From Bacteroidota bacterium (GTDB lineage Bacteria > Bacteroidota > Bacteroidia > Flavobacteriales_F > PHOS-HE28): a DNA stretch of 27,457 nt. Numbering within the stretch: position 1 is the first letter of the stretch; every line of letters starts with the position of its first letter. A program made the translations under genes and the position numbers. Shown one piece after another: positions 16,646 through 24,046 of this stretch. Location: assembly GCA_023412755.1 (NCBI GenBank), contig JAEZCB010000007.1, positions 1-27,457 on the forward strand, given 5' to 3'. A model generated the notes under the pieces. It was not told the origin of the DNA and searched no databases. It saw only the letters and a list, made by a program, of their open reading frames with translations.

Positions 16646-17323
16646 ATGGCATACGAACAAGACGAGCGCAGAAGTACGCCCAGCATATTCGGCTGGTTCA
16701 TCGGTATGGCGGCATTGGTCGGCATACTGGGTATGATGTTCTGGTTGATCGACAGGCCCATGCCCCCAAATGAGGAAGTAGCGGCCGGTGATCAGGCGGT
16801 ACTTCAGGATGATGAGGAAACTTCCACGGGAATGGCGGCTCCGTACTCAACTCAAGATCGGCCCGCGGTGACCAACTTTAGAGAGCGGTATTCAAGTGCC
16901 GTGGACGAAGGCACCGATACGCGGCATGAGCGGACCAATGAAGGTTTGAATGATCTGGCCAACGCGTTGGAGGAGCTCGCGCGACAGGAAGATGCCGCCA
17001 TAGACGAGCATCTGCGGGTGATGCGGCGAAATGCCAGCGTTATTCCGGACGAGTGGAGATCCGAACCGCATCTGGAAAGGATCGGTGATGCTTTCCAGGC
17101 GGCGGGTGAGGCCATGGCCGCTCTGGACAAGAGCGGAGGATATGGCCTCGACTGGGAGGTACAGCGTTTCCAGGATGCCGTTGCGGACCTGGAAGAACAG
17201 GAAGTAACGGTGGATCAACGCGGCACCGTGAGAACATTGTTCCACCGCGCATACACGGTGATCGAGCGAATGGATGATGTGCCATCAACAACCCTGGACA
17301 GTCAGAGAAGTGATGAGCAATGA
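16646..17323 (+). CDS. Hypothetical single-pass membrane protein
   Basis: I do not recognise this 225-residue protein. Its N-terminus is short and charged (MAYEQDERRSTPS) and is followed by one membrane helix (about residues 14-35). A long acidic, helical extracytoplasmic region follows, with repeated Glu/Ala/Leu runs such as L-N-D-L-A-N-A-L-E-E-L, which may form a coiled coil. I prefer ATG 16646. An in-frame ATG at 16538 adds 36 residues, but by hand count that segment has clearly lower third-position GC (roughly 56% against 72% in the first 36 codons after 16646) and no protein-like features. Its last 11 nt overlap a 33-codon membrane-peptide gene. Confidence 0.6.
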   Translation: MAYEQDERRSTPSIFGWFIGMAALVGILGMMFWLIDRPMPPNEEVAAGDQAVLQDDEETSTGMAAPYSTQDRPAVTNFRERYSSAVDEGTDTRHERTNEGLNDLANALEELARQEDAAIDEHLRVMRRNASVIPDEWRSEPHLERIGDAFQAAGEAMAALDKSGGYGLDWEVQRFQDAVADLEEQEVTVDQRGTVRTLFHRAYTVIERMDDVPSTTLDSQRSDEQ

Positions 17324-17414
17324 CAGTAGAAACACAGAGCGGAACTACACAGCCTGGATCCTGGGTGCGTTCCTGCTCCTTCTATTGCTGGGCTTTCTGT
17401 ATTGGTCCATCTAG
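17313..17414 (+). CDS. Small single-helix membrane peptide
   Basis: This 33-residue open frame begins with ATG 17313, inside the last codons of the upstream gene (11-nt overlap, +2 frame). The peptide has a polar N-terminal third (M-S-N-D-S-R-N-T-E-R-N-Y) and then an uninterrupted hydrophobic helix (AWILGAFLLLLLLGFLYWSI) up to the TAG. The overlap suggests translational coupling to the unknown membrane protein before it, and the pair may act together in the membrane. Small size and lack of known relatives keep confidence moderate. Confidence 0.5.
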   Translation: MSNDSRNTERNYTAWILGAFLLLLLLGFLYWSI

Positions 17415-17415
17415 T

Positions 17416-17475
17416 GTTGGGCGGAGCCCAACTCCGCTTAGAAAGGAAATGCCCCACCTCTAAGAAAGGTGGGGC
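17416..17475. terminator. Pair of stem-loops between convergent genes
   Basis: Two stem-loops sit between the end of the small membrane-peptide gene (+) and the end of efp (-). The first is a 7-bp perfect stem, 17416-17422 with 17426-17432, that can also re-pair as 17421-17426 with 17432-17437. The second is a perfect 9-bp GC-rich stem, 17451-17459 with 17467-17475. On the minus strand the second stem is followed by a pyrimidine-rich run (ATTTCCTTTCT), so it may end efp transcription. No run of T follows on the plus strand. Confidence 0.55.
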
Positions 17476-17499
17476 GATCACTCGTTGGCCGATCGGCGA

Positions 17500-18063
17500 T
17501 CACTTCTTCACCCGGTCCAGGTATTCACCTGTTTCGGTATCGATCCGTACGATGGTGCCGATCTCCACGAAGGAAGGTACGCTCACTTCCGCGCCCGTAT
17601 CCAGGGTGGCGGCCTTCATCACCTTGTTGCTGGTATCTCCCTTCACCACATTCTCCGTATAGGTCACTTCCAGCTCCACCACCTTGGGCGGACGGGCGAA
17701 AATGGGGGTGTCACTCTCGAAGCCGATCTGCACCACCATTTCCTCTTTAAGGAATTTCATGGCATCACCCAGGAGTGATACAGGGATGTACACTTGCTCG
17801 AAGGTCTCCTGGTTCATGCAAACGATGTTGTCCCCCTCGCGGTACAGATACTGCAATTCATGCACCTCCACGCGGAGCACCTCCAGGTTCTCGCCACTGC
17901 GCCAGCGGTGCTCATTCAGTTTGCCGTTGCGCAGGTTGCGCATTTTACCCTGGTAGAATGCCCGCAGGTTGCCGGGGGTGCGGTGCTGCCATTCCATGAT
18001 CTGGCAGATGTCACCATTGAATCGGATGTAGGAACCGACGTTCACATCGGAGGTAGTGGCCAT
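17500..18063 (-). CDS. efp: Elongation factor P with Asn at the tip of domain I
   Basis: The 187-residue, three-domain OB-fold protein relieves ribosome stalling at polyproline stretches by binding between the P and E sites. The KOW-like N-terminal domain begins with MATTSDVNVGSYI, and I chose ATG 18063 over an upstream in-frame ATG (18099) because it matches this family start. The C-terminal EF-P signature region is intact (RIDTETGEYLDRVKK at the end). The tip loop reads HRTPGNLRAF, so Asn32 sits where E. coli has Lys34, the residue normally beta-lysylated or otherwise modified. No modification enzyme gene is nearby. It lies 93 nt below the ABC gene. Confidence 0.95.
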   Translation of the reverse strand: MATTSDVNVGSYIRFNGDICQIMEWQHRTPGNLRAFYQGKMRNLRNGKLNEHRWRSGENLEVLRVEVHELQYLYREGDNIVCMNQETFEQVYIPVSLLGDAMKFLKEEMVVQIGFESDTPIFARPPKVVELEVTYTENVVKGDTSNKVMKAATLDTGAEVSVPSFVEIGTIVRIDTETGEYLDRVKK

Positions 18064-18156
18064 GTCGTACGTATTTCGTTGGATGCGGCGGCGATCCAAG
18101 GCCGCGAAAATAGGTCTTTCCTCGAAAGATCACCGGTATCGGACGATCGATGATCC

Positions 18157-18795
18157 CTATTGGCCGCTGGTCTTAAAGCTTTCCATGTCGATGACGGCTT
18201 CGCACATATCGTATTCCTGTGGCTGGCGGTTGCTGGCTATGAAAAGTGTGCGGCCGCCAAGGTGGCGCAGGAGCAACTCCCGGTACCATGAGATGGCCTG
18301 CGCATCCAGATTGCTTGTGGGCTCATCCAACAGTAGCAACGGCGTATCCGAAAGTATGGCAAGAGCGAGTTTCAACCGTTGCCGCATGCCACTGGAGAAT
18401 TGCAGCACAGGCTTCTCCATCGCATGATCGAGGTAGGCGATCTCCGCGACATCCACAGCGCCGATGCCCGGCCGGAGTGGTTTCGCACGCATGTGGAAAG
18501 CGATCACTTCGGATAACCGCAATTCATCGTAAAGGTTGAGGTATGGCGATGCGATGGAAACGTATGCATACACTTGATCGGCAGGCACCGGCCCACCCGC
18601 CATGCGATGCTCTACGCTGCCCGAGGTGGGATTGATGGCACCCGCGATCAACTGCAGGAATGTGCTCTTCCCGCTGCCATTGGGACCAAGTATGGCCGTA
18701 TGGCTCCCGCTGGTGAATGTGCGATCCACATCTTGAAAGATCACCTCCCTGCCATAGCGTTTGCCCGCGTGCTGGAGGATCACTTCCATACCCAT
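18157..18795 (-). CDS. ABC-type ATPase with atypical Q-loop and H-switch
   Basis: The 212-residue nucleotide-binding protein has Walker A GPNGSGKST (37-45), an unusual signature FSSGMRQR (133-140), Walker B LLLLDEPT (153-160) and D-loop SNLD (161-164). The Q-loop position reads ISIASPYLNL-like sequence without Gln. The switch position, about 31 residues past the Walker B Glu158, is Asn189 in IASNRQPQEY rather than His. No permease gene is next to it. Genes of this type lie between lpxA and efp in other Bacteroidota as far as I recall. It starts 3 nt after lpxA, so it belongs to the lpx transcript. It may be an atypical ATPase subunit or a non-transport ATPase; I cannot tell which. Confidence 0.85.
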   Translation of the reverse strand: MGMEVILQHAGKRYGREVIFQDVDRTFTSGSHTAILGPNGSGKSTFLQLIAGAINPTSGSVEHRMAGGPVPADQVYAYVSIASPYLNLYDELRLSEVIAFHMRAKPLRPGIGAVDVAEIAYLDHAMEKPVLQFSSGMRQRLKLALAILSDTPLLLLDEPTSNLDAQAISWYRELLLRHLGGRTLFIASNRQPQEYDMCEAVIDMESFKTSGQ

Positions 18796-18798
18796 GAC

Positions 18799-19581
18799 TC
18801 ACTCGGCCAATCCGCGCATGATCCCCTTTGGGCTGTTGCGGATGAAATCCAGGATCTGCCCACGCTCCGGCGATGGTTTCAGGTTCTGTTCCACCAATTG
18901 CACGGCGCGGTCCACATTGCTGTTGCGTACGAAGATCTCCCGGTAGATATCCTCGATCCTGGCAATGGCGTCATCGGCGAAACCCCTGCGGCGCAGCCCC
19001 ACCACATTCACACCCACATAACTCAATGGCTCGCGCGCTGCCTTGACGAAAGGAGGTACGTTCTTGCGCACCAGTGATGCACCCGCGATGAAACTGTGAG
19101 CGCCGATGTGGATGAATTGCTGGACCGCCACGTTCCCCTCCAGGATCGCCCAATCATCGATGGTGACATGTCCGGCCAGGTTCACGCTGTTGGCGATCAC
19201 CACGTTGCTGCCTACTATGGAATCATGCGCCAGATGCACGTAGGCCATGAGCAGGCAGTTGTCGCCAACGGCAGTCTTCAAGCGATCGGCCGTACCGCGG
19301 TTTATGGTGACACACTCGCGAACGGTGGTCCCATCACCCACTTCAGCGGTGGTCCGTTCACCAGCGAACTTCAGATCCTGTGGTATCGCAGCGATCACAG
19401 CTCCTGGAAAGATCCGGCAGTTCCGCCCTATGCGCGCACCATCCATGATCACCGCACTCGGACCCACCCAGCTACCATCACCTATGCTGACATCGCCGTA
19501 GATGGTGGCGAAGGGCTCGATGGTGACATCCTTCCCAATGCGTGCATCGGGGTGGACGGAGGCTAGTTTGGAAATGCTCAT
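18799..19581 (-). CDS. lpxA: UDP-N-acetylglucosamine acyltransferase
   Basis: LpxA catalyses the first step of lipid A synthesis, adding a 3-hydroxyacyl chain from acyl-ACP to the 3-position of UDP-GlcNAc in the cytoplasm. The 260-residue protein shows the left-handed beta-helix repeats, then a C-terminal helical domain from about 195. The catalytic His is His119 in VHLAHD, aligning with E. coli His125, and His116 aligns with His122. Length is normal. It starts 6 nt after the lpxC-fabZ stop, within a continuous operon, and the lpx order is the usual Bacteroidota one. Chain-length preference cannot be read securely from the sequence. Confidence 0.96.
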   Translation of the reverse strand: MSISKLASVHPDARIGKDVTIEPFATIYGDVSIGDGSWVGPSAVIMDGARIGRNCRIFPGAVIAAIPQDLKFAGERTTAEVGDGTTVRECVTINRGTADRLKTAVGDNCLLMAYVHLAHDSIVGSNVVIANSVNLAGHVTIDDWAILEGNVAVQQFIHIGAHSFIAGASLVRKNVPPFVKAAREPLSYVGVNVVGLRRRGFADDAIARIEDIYREIFVRNSNVDRAVQLVEQNLKPSPERGQILDFIRNSPKGIMRGLAE

Positions 19582-19587
19582 AAGCGA

Positions 19588-21045
19588 TCAGGCGGTGGTG
19601 GCACTGGCCATTCTCACATCCTCCCGTTTTGCTGGTCCTGTTTTATCCTTCACGATCTGCGCCATCATTTCCGCTTCCACGGCAGGCTGATCGCCCACAT
19701 ATCCCACACCGCGCATGTGCACGATGCCTCGGCGGATCGGCGTGATCAATTCCAGGTGGAAAACAATGGTATCTCCAGGGATCACTTTCCTCCGGTAGCG
19801 GATGCCATCGATCTTCAGGAAGTAGGTGGTGTAATTCTCCGGATCCGGCACCTGGCTCAGTGCGAAGATGCCTCCCACCTGTGCCATGGCTTCGATCTGC
19901 AACACACCGGGCATCACCGGATTCCCTGGAAAATGGCCGGTGAAGTGCGGCTCGTTCATGGTAACGTTCTTCACGCCCACGATCGTGGTCTTGTCCATCT
20001 GCATCACCTTATCCACCAACAGGAATGGATAGCGGTGGGGCAGCATCCGCTCGATATCATTGATGTCGAAGAGCGGCTTGCGGGTGAGATCAAGGCGTTT
20101 CACCGGGGACTTCTCTTCCTGGCGGATGAGGTCGCGGATGATCTTGGCGAAGACCACATTGCCGTAATGGCCGGGCCGTGCGGCGAGGATGTGTCCTTTT
20201 ATTGGACGGCCTACAAGGGCGAGATCCCCAACGATATCCAGCAACTTATGGCGTGCCGGTTCATTCAGGAATTTCAGTTCCGTATTGTTGAGCACGCCGC
20301 GGCCCTTAACCTCCACCTTCAGGTGCTCGCGGCCAAGCTTGCGGGCAAGTTCACGGAGTTCTTCCTCCGGCACGTGCTCACGCTCCACCAGTACGATGGC
20401 ATTGTCAAGATCACCGCCTTTGATCAGGCCCGCATTCGCCAGTTGTTCCAGTTCACGCAGGAAAACAAAGGTGCGGCATGGCGCTATTTCCTGCTGGAAC
20501 TCGCCGATGTGGTACATGCTGGCATGTTGTGTACCGAGCACCGGACTGTTATAGTCCACCATCACCGTTAGCCGGAATTCGCCACCCGGAGTGGGTACGG
20601 CGAGCATTTCAATGCCACGCTCCTTGTCCTCGAAGTAAAGATTCTCCCGGAGGGTGAAATACTGCCGTTCCGCATCCTGATCCACCATGCCCGCTTGAAC
20701 GATGGCATCCACGAAGAGCTTGGAACTCCCATCCAGTATGGGCATCTCCGGGCCGGTGACCTGGATCAGGGCATTGTCCACCTGCAAGCCGTACAAGGCG
20801 GCCAGCACATGTTCGGTGGTATACACCTTCGCACCATTCTGCTCCAGAGTGGTGCCGCGTGCCGTGGCCACAACACGATCGGCATCCGCATCGATGGTGG
20901 GCTGCCCTTCCAGATCGATGCGTTGGAATTTGTAGCCGTGTCCGGCGGCAGCGGGTAGTATGGTCAATTCGACCTTTTCACCGGTATGCAGGCCCACCCC
21001 GCTAAGCTTCACCGGGCCTTTCAGTGTGCGTTGCTTTTCGCTCAT
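19588..21045 (-). CDS. lpxC/fabZ: Bifunctional LpxC deacetylase / FabZ dehydratase
   Basis: A single 485-residue product fuses LpxC (about 1-310), the zinc deacetylase that commits UDP-3-acyl-GlcNAc to lipid A, to FabZ (about 335-485), which dehydrates 3-hydroxyacyl-ACP. Zinc ligands and catalytic residues of LpxC appear in TTEHVLAAL and in NEPARHKLLDIVGDL (His and Asp). The FabZ active site is in MLPHRYPFLLVDK, FTGHFPGNPVMPG and the Glu of LQIEAMAQ. Such fusions are a known Bacteroidota trait and may balance acyl chain use. I prefer the ATG at 21045 (MSEKQRTLKG) because the 21-residue extension to 21108 has no LpxC character. No frameshift is seen at the junction. Confidence 0.95.
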   Translation of the reverse strand: MSEKQRTLKGPVKLSGVGLHTGEKVELTILPAAAGHGYKFQRIDLEGQPTIDADADRVVATARGTTLEQNGAKVYTTEHVLAALYGLQVDNALIQVTGPEMPILDGSSKLFVDAIVQAGMVDQDAERQYFTLRENLYFEDKERGIEMLAVPTPGGEFRLTVMVDYNSPVLGTQHASMYHIGEFQQEIAPCRTFVFLRELEQLANAGLIKGGDLDNAIVLVEREHVPEEELRELARKLGREHLKVEVKGRGVLNNTELKFLNEPARHKLLDIVGDLALVGRPIKGHILAARPGHYGNVVFAKIIRDLIRQEEKSPVKRLDLTRKPLFDINDIERMLPHRYPFLLVDKVMQMDKTTIVGVKNVTMNEPHFTGHFPGNPVMPGVLQIEAMAQVGGIFALSQVPDPENYTTYFLKIDGIRYRRKVIPGDTIVFHLELITPIRRGIVHMRGVGYVGDQPAVEAEMMAQIVKDKTGPAKREDVRMASATTA

Positions 21046-21108
21046 GCGCGATCGATCACCGGAATGTGGTCCGGTGGTATGGCTGGCGAAGGTAGGTGGT
21101 ATGGTCAA

Positions 21109-22179
21109 CTATGTATCACCCTGCTGCGCACTTGGCCCGTATCGCTCTTTCATTGCGCTCAGCTCCCTCTCCAACTCATTTATGCGTTTCTTCAGGTCCG
21201 GAAGGCTCCTGTAGAGAACGTAACTGCGCTTGTAGTCACCGATGCTGAATGCGGGTGAACCCTGTACTGTGGCCCCAGCCTCCACGTTGGCTCCGATGCC
21301 GCTCTGGGCCGCTATCCTTGCGCGATCCCCGATCTGCAGATGGCCTGCTATGCCAACCTGGCCACCGATCTGGCAATGATCGCCCACCTTGCTGCTTCCG
21401 GCCACGCCAGCCTGGGCCACGATCACGGAGTGGCGCCCCACCTCCACGTTATGGCCCAGCTGGATCAGATTGTCCAGCTTGGTTCCCTGGCGGATCACGG
21501 TGCTCCCCATGGTGGCACGATCTATCGTAGTGTTGGCACCGATCTCCACGTCATCCTCGATCACCACATTGCCCACCTGCGGCACTTTTTCGTAAACCCC
21601 ATTCTTGTCGTGCACGAAGCCGAAACCATCAGCACCGATCACAACACCGCTGTGTATGATGCAGCGTGCACCGATATTGCTGCGGTCATACAATTTCACC
21701 CCGGCATGGATGCGTGTTCCCGAGCCGATGTGGCAATGGTCGCCGATATAGCAGTTGGGGAAGACCTTGGCACCATCCTCCAGCACAACGTTCTCGCCGA
21801 TGTAGCTGAAGGCACCGATATACACGGCTTTTCCAATACGAGCCGAAGGACTCACGAAGCTGGGCTGCTCAACTCCTTGCTTGTCGTAACGCAATTGGTT
21901 CTGCGCTTCCAGCAGCACGGAAAAGGCACGGCGGGCATCCTCCACACGGATCAGGGTAAGACCCTTCGGAATGCTTTGTGTGGGTTTGAATCCCTTGTCC
22001 ACTATGGCGATGGTGGCCTTGGTGGTATAGATGTACTCGGTATACTTCGGGTTGGCCAGGAAGGTGAGGGTGCCCGTGCGCCCCTCCTCGATCTTCGCCA
22101 GATCGCTCACCAATACCTGTGGGTCACCGTCGATCTCACCTTCCAGGAGATCGGCGATCTGTGCCGCCGTGAATTGCAT
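21109..22179 (-). CDS. lpxD: UDP-3-O-(3-hydroxyacyl)glucosamine N-acyltransferase
   Basis: LpxD adds the second 3-hydroxyacyl chain (N-linked) to UDP-3-acyl-glucosamine. The 356-residue protein has the typical N-terminal uridine-binding domain (1-105, starting MQFTAAQIADLLEG) and hexapeptide repeats (about 110-315). It keeps GADGFGF (182-188), catalytic His243 in LGHN, and a C-terminal helix with the coiled segment INELERELSAMKE. It is the canonical copy; the shorter relative at 15579-16502 differs at the GADGFGF site. In the longest reading the next gene begins immediately after its stop, so lpxD, lpxC/fabZ, lpxA and the ABC gene form a tight operon. Confidence 0.96.
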   Translation of the reverse strand: MQFTAAQIADLLEGEIDGDPQVLVSDLAKIEEGRTGTLTFLANPKYTEYIYTTKATIAIVDKGFKPTQSIPKGLTLIRVEDARRAFSVLLEAQNQLRYDKQGVEQPSFVSPSARIGKAVYIGAFSYIGENVVLEDGAKVFPNCYIGDHCHIGSGTRIHAGVKLYDRSNIGARCIIHSGVVIGADGFGFVHDKNGVYEKVPQVGNVVIEDDVEIGANTTIDRATMGSTVIRQGTKLDNLIQLGHNVEVGRHSVIVAQAGVAGSSKVGDHCQIGGQVGIAGHLQIGDRARIAAQSGIGANVEAGATVQGSPAFSIGDYKRSYVLYRSLPDLKKRINELERELSAMKERYGPSAQQGDT

Positions 22180-22207
22180 GGGGCGAAGGTAGCCGGGGAG
22201 GCGACAC

Positions 22208-22756
22208 CTACCGATCGATGGGCACGGCCACCTGCACGAGATCCCATTCCATGATCATGCGCGGAGGCCGTTCGCCAAAACGTATGGTGAATTGCTGCAC
22301 GGTGTCCCGCAGTTCGGTCACCGGAACATCCACGGTAAGCACATCGGCTTCTGGATCGCGGCTGGCATTGCCCTGCCGGTCCACCCCCCACAGGTATTCC
22401 TTTCCGTTGAAGATCACTGCCCAATCCTCCATGCGCGGAATGGTCCAGAGGGTGTATTCGCCAGCGGGTAAGGCATTGCCTCCGATGATCAGGTCCTGGT
22501 TGGTCGTGAAGGTGGTAGCCTCGTTCGCACCCGTGCGCCAGACCTGCCGGTAAGGTACCAGCCCTCCGAAGATATCCCTTCCTTTCTTGAACGGCCGGCT
22601 ATACGTGATCTCTATCAACAAACTGTCCATCTGCAGGCTCACTGTTTCCTCCGGGCTGGCCTGCTTGGTCTGCTGCTTCATCCGCTGGAAAGCGAAATAG
22701 CCGAGCACACCCAGTATAAGGATGATGAAGAACGTCCACTTCAGGAACCGGGTCAT
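22208..22756 (-). CDS. DUF2911 family membrane-anchored protein
   Basis: The 182-residue product starts with one hydrophobic segment (about 7-22), so it is anchored in, or exported across, the inner membrane. The body matches DUF2911, common in Bacteroidota: a beta-rich domain with S-R-P-F-K-K-G-R-D-I-F-G-G-L, VWRTGANEATTF, LPAGEYTLWTIP and a late GERPPRMIMEWD segment. The role of this family is unknown. It sits 28 nt before lpxD on the same strand and may be co-expressed with the lipid A genes. No active site can be named. Confidence 0.88.
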   Translation of the reverse strand: MTRFLKWTFFIILILGVLGYFAFQRMKQQTKQASPEETVSLQMDSLLIEITYSRPFKKGRDIFGGLVPYRQVWRTGANEATTFTTNQDLIIGGNALPAGEYTLWTIPRMEDWAVIFNGKEYLWGVDRQGNASRDPEADVLTVDVPVTELRDTVQQFTIRFGERPPRMIMEWDLVQVAVPIDR

Positions 22757-22821
22757 GCAGGGGTTGGGATGGGCGGTGAAGTTAATGGTGGTTCATGCCG
22801 ATGCTCTTCCGTGGAAGCTTG

Positions 22822-24039
22822 TCACCCATTCAGCCACCGCGGCCAGGCCAGATAGAATTTCTCCACCGGCCTGCTCAGGGCCTGGATCCCGAGGTTGTCG
22901 CTGGCCTCGGCGATGTCGCGCAAGCGCCCATCCTTGTAGAGCAATTCGATGCGATCGATAGTGGGGTCGTAGGCATTGTTCACGATGCTGCCGGTGATCA
23001 CGAAATGGCCGGCGTCCTTCATGGATATCTTCAGGTGATCCGCCACCCGCTTCCGTAGATCCATAACCTGCTCCTCACCCCAGGGCATGTCCTGAAGCCG
23101 GATGCGCAGGTTATGGCGCTGGACCAGGTCGGTGGCCAGGGTCGAAAGCACGACGTCCTTTCCATCCATCCAGCATTTCACCGCGCCCATGATGTCATGA
23201 TCATCCAGCTTGAGGAAATCGGCGAGTACTTCAGGATCATCGAAGGAGGCGCGATCATGGCGGTCCGACAGAAAACGATGGAGGGCGGGTGAAGCGAACA
23301 CCTTGTGCCCATCCAGGGCCATCTCCTTCGCGCGCCGCAATGTTTCCACAAGCATGATCTCGCAGGCCACCACGGTCTTGTGCAGATACACCTGCCAGTA
23401 CATCAGCCGGCGCGCAACGAGGAATTTTTCGATCGAATAGATCGCTTTTTCCTCCACTACCAGCCGGTCGTCCACGCTCTGCAACATCTTCAAGATCCGA
23501 TCACCACCGATCACGCCTTCGCTAACACCGGTGTAGAAACTATCCCGGTTGAGGTAGTCCATGCGGTCCACATCCAGCTGGCTGCTGACCAATTGATGCA
23601 ATGCTCTCCGGGGGTGTTTGTCGCGGAATATCGCGAGCCCGGGAGAGAGTTCGCCGCCGAATCGTGCATCCAACGCATCCATCACCAGCGCGCTGATGTC
23701 CTCATGTGAAATGCCTTCCACCAGACTATGCTCCAGAGCATGGCTGAAGGGACCGTGGCCAACATCATGCAGCAGTATGGCGGCGGCGGCACCGAGGTAT
23801 TCCTCTTCGGAGATGGCGTGGCCTTTGCCGCGCAGTGTGGCCACCGCTTCGCCCATGAGGTGCATGGCACCAAGCGCATGGTGGAAACGTGTATGCAGCG
23901 CACCGGGATATACCAGATGCCCAAGCCCCAGTTGCTTGATGTAGCGCAGCCGCTGGAACCACGGATGGTCGATCAGCCGCAGGATCCGAGGATGCGGAAC
24001 AGTGATGAATCCGTAGATGGGATCGTTGAGGATCTTCAT
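22822..24039 (-). CDS. HD-domain phosphohydrolase (dGTPase/SAMHD1-like superfamily)
   Basis: The 405-residue cytoplasmic protein shows the HD metal-binding site. His49 and His54 lie in HTRFHHALG, His91-Asp92 in LLHDVGHGPFSH, and the final Asp in SSQLDVDRMDYLNRDS. The layout resembles the dNTP triphosphohydrolase/SAMHD1-like branch (E. coli dGTPase relatives), which hydrolyse nucleotides; the true substrate here is unknown. The starting sequence MKILNDPIYGFI is typical of this group. It begins 7 nt after the stop of the T9SS cargo gene and precedes the DUF2911 gene by 65 nt. To my knowledge an HD gene near porX and lpxD is common in Bacteroidota. Confidence 0.9.
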   Translation of the reverse strand: MKILNDPIYGFITVPHPRILRLIDHPWFQRLRYIKQLGLGHLVYPGALHTRFHHALGAMHLMGEAVATLRGKGHAISEEEYLGAAAAILLHDVGHGPFSHALEHSLVEGISHEDISALVMDALDARFGGELSPGLAIFRDKHPRRALHQLVSSQLDVDRMDYLNRDSFYTGVSEGVIGGDRILKMLQSVDDRLVVEEKAIYSIEKFLVARRLMYWQVYLHKTVVACEIMLVETLRRAKEMALDGHKVFASPALHRFLSDRHDRASFDDPEVLADFLKLDDHDIMGAVKCWMDGKDVVLSTLATDLVQRHNLRIRLQDMPWGEEQVMDLRKRVADHLKISMKDAGHFVITGSIVNNAYDPTIDRIELLYKDGRLRDIAEASDNLGIQALSRPVEKFYLAWPRWLNG

Positions 24040-24046
24040 TTGTGCT

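Noticed and set aside
19717..20571. Long plus-strand open frame opposite lpxC/fabZ
   Set aside because: It lies entirely antisense to a strongly conserved gene; its protein is His-rich and has no domain. It is a by-product of codon bias, as are similar frames opposite lpxD (21340-22254), the ligase gene (13335-14078) and the DUF3352-like gene (4401-5105).
21087..21094. Minus-strand TACCTTCG as internal promoter of lpxC/fabZ
   Set aside because: One mismatch to the -7 consensus and no -33 element in range. The lpx genes are packed closely enough to be read from an upstream promoter.
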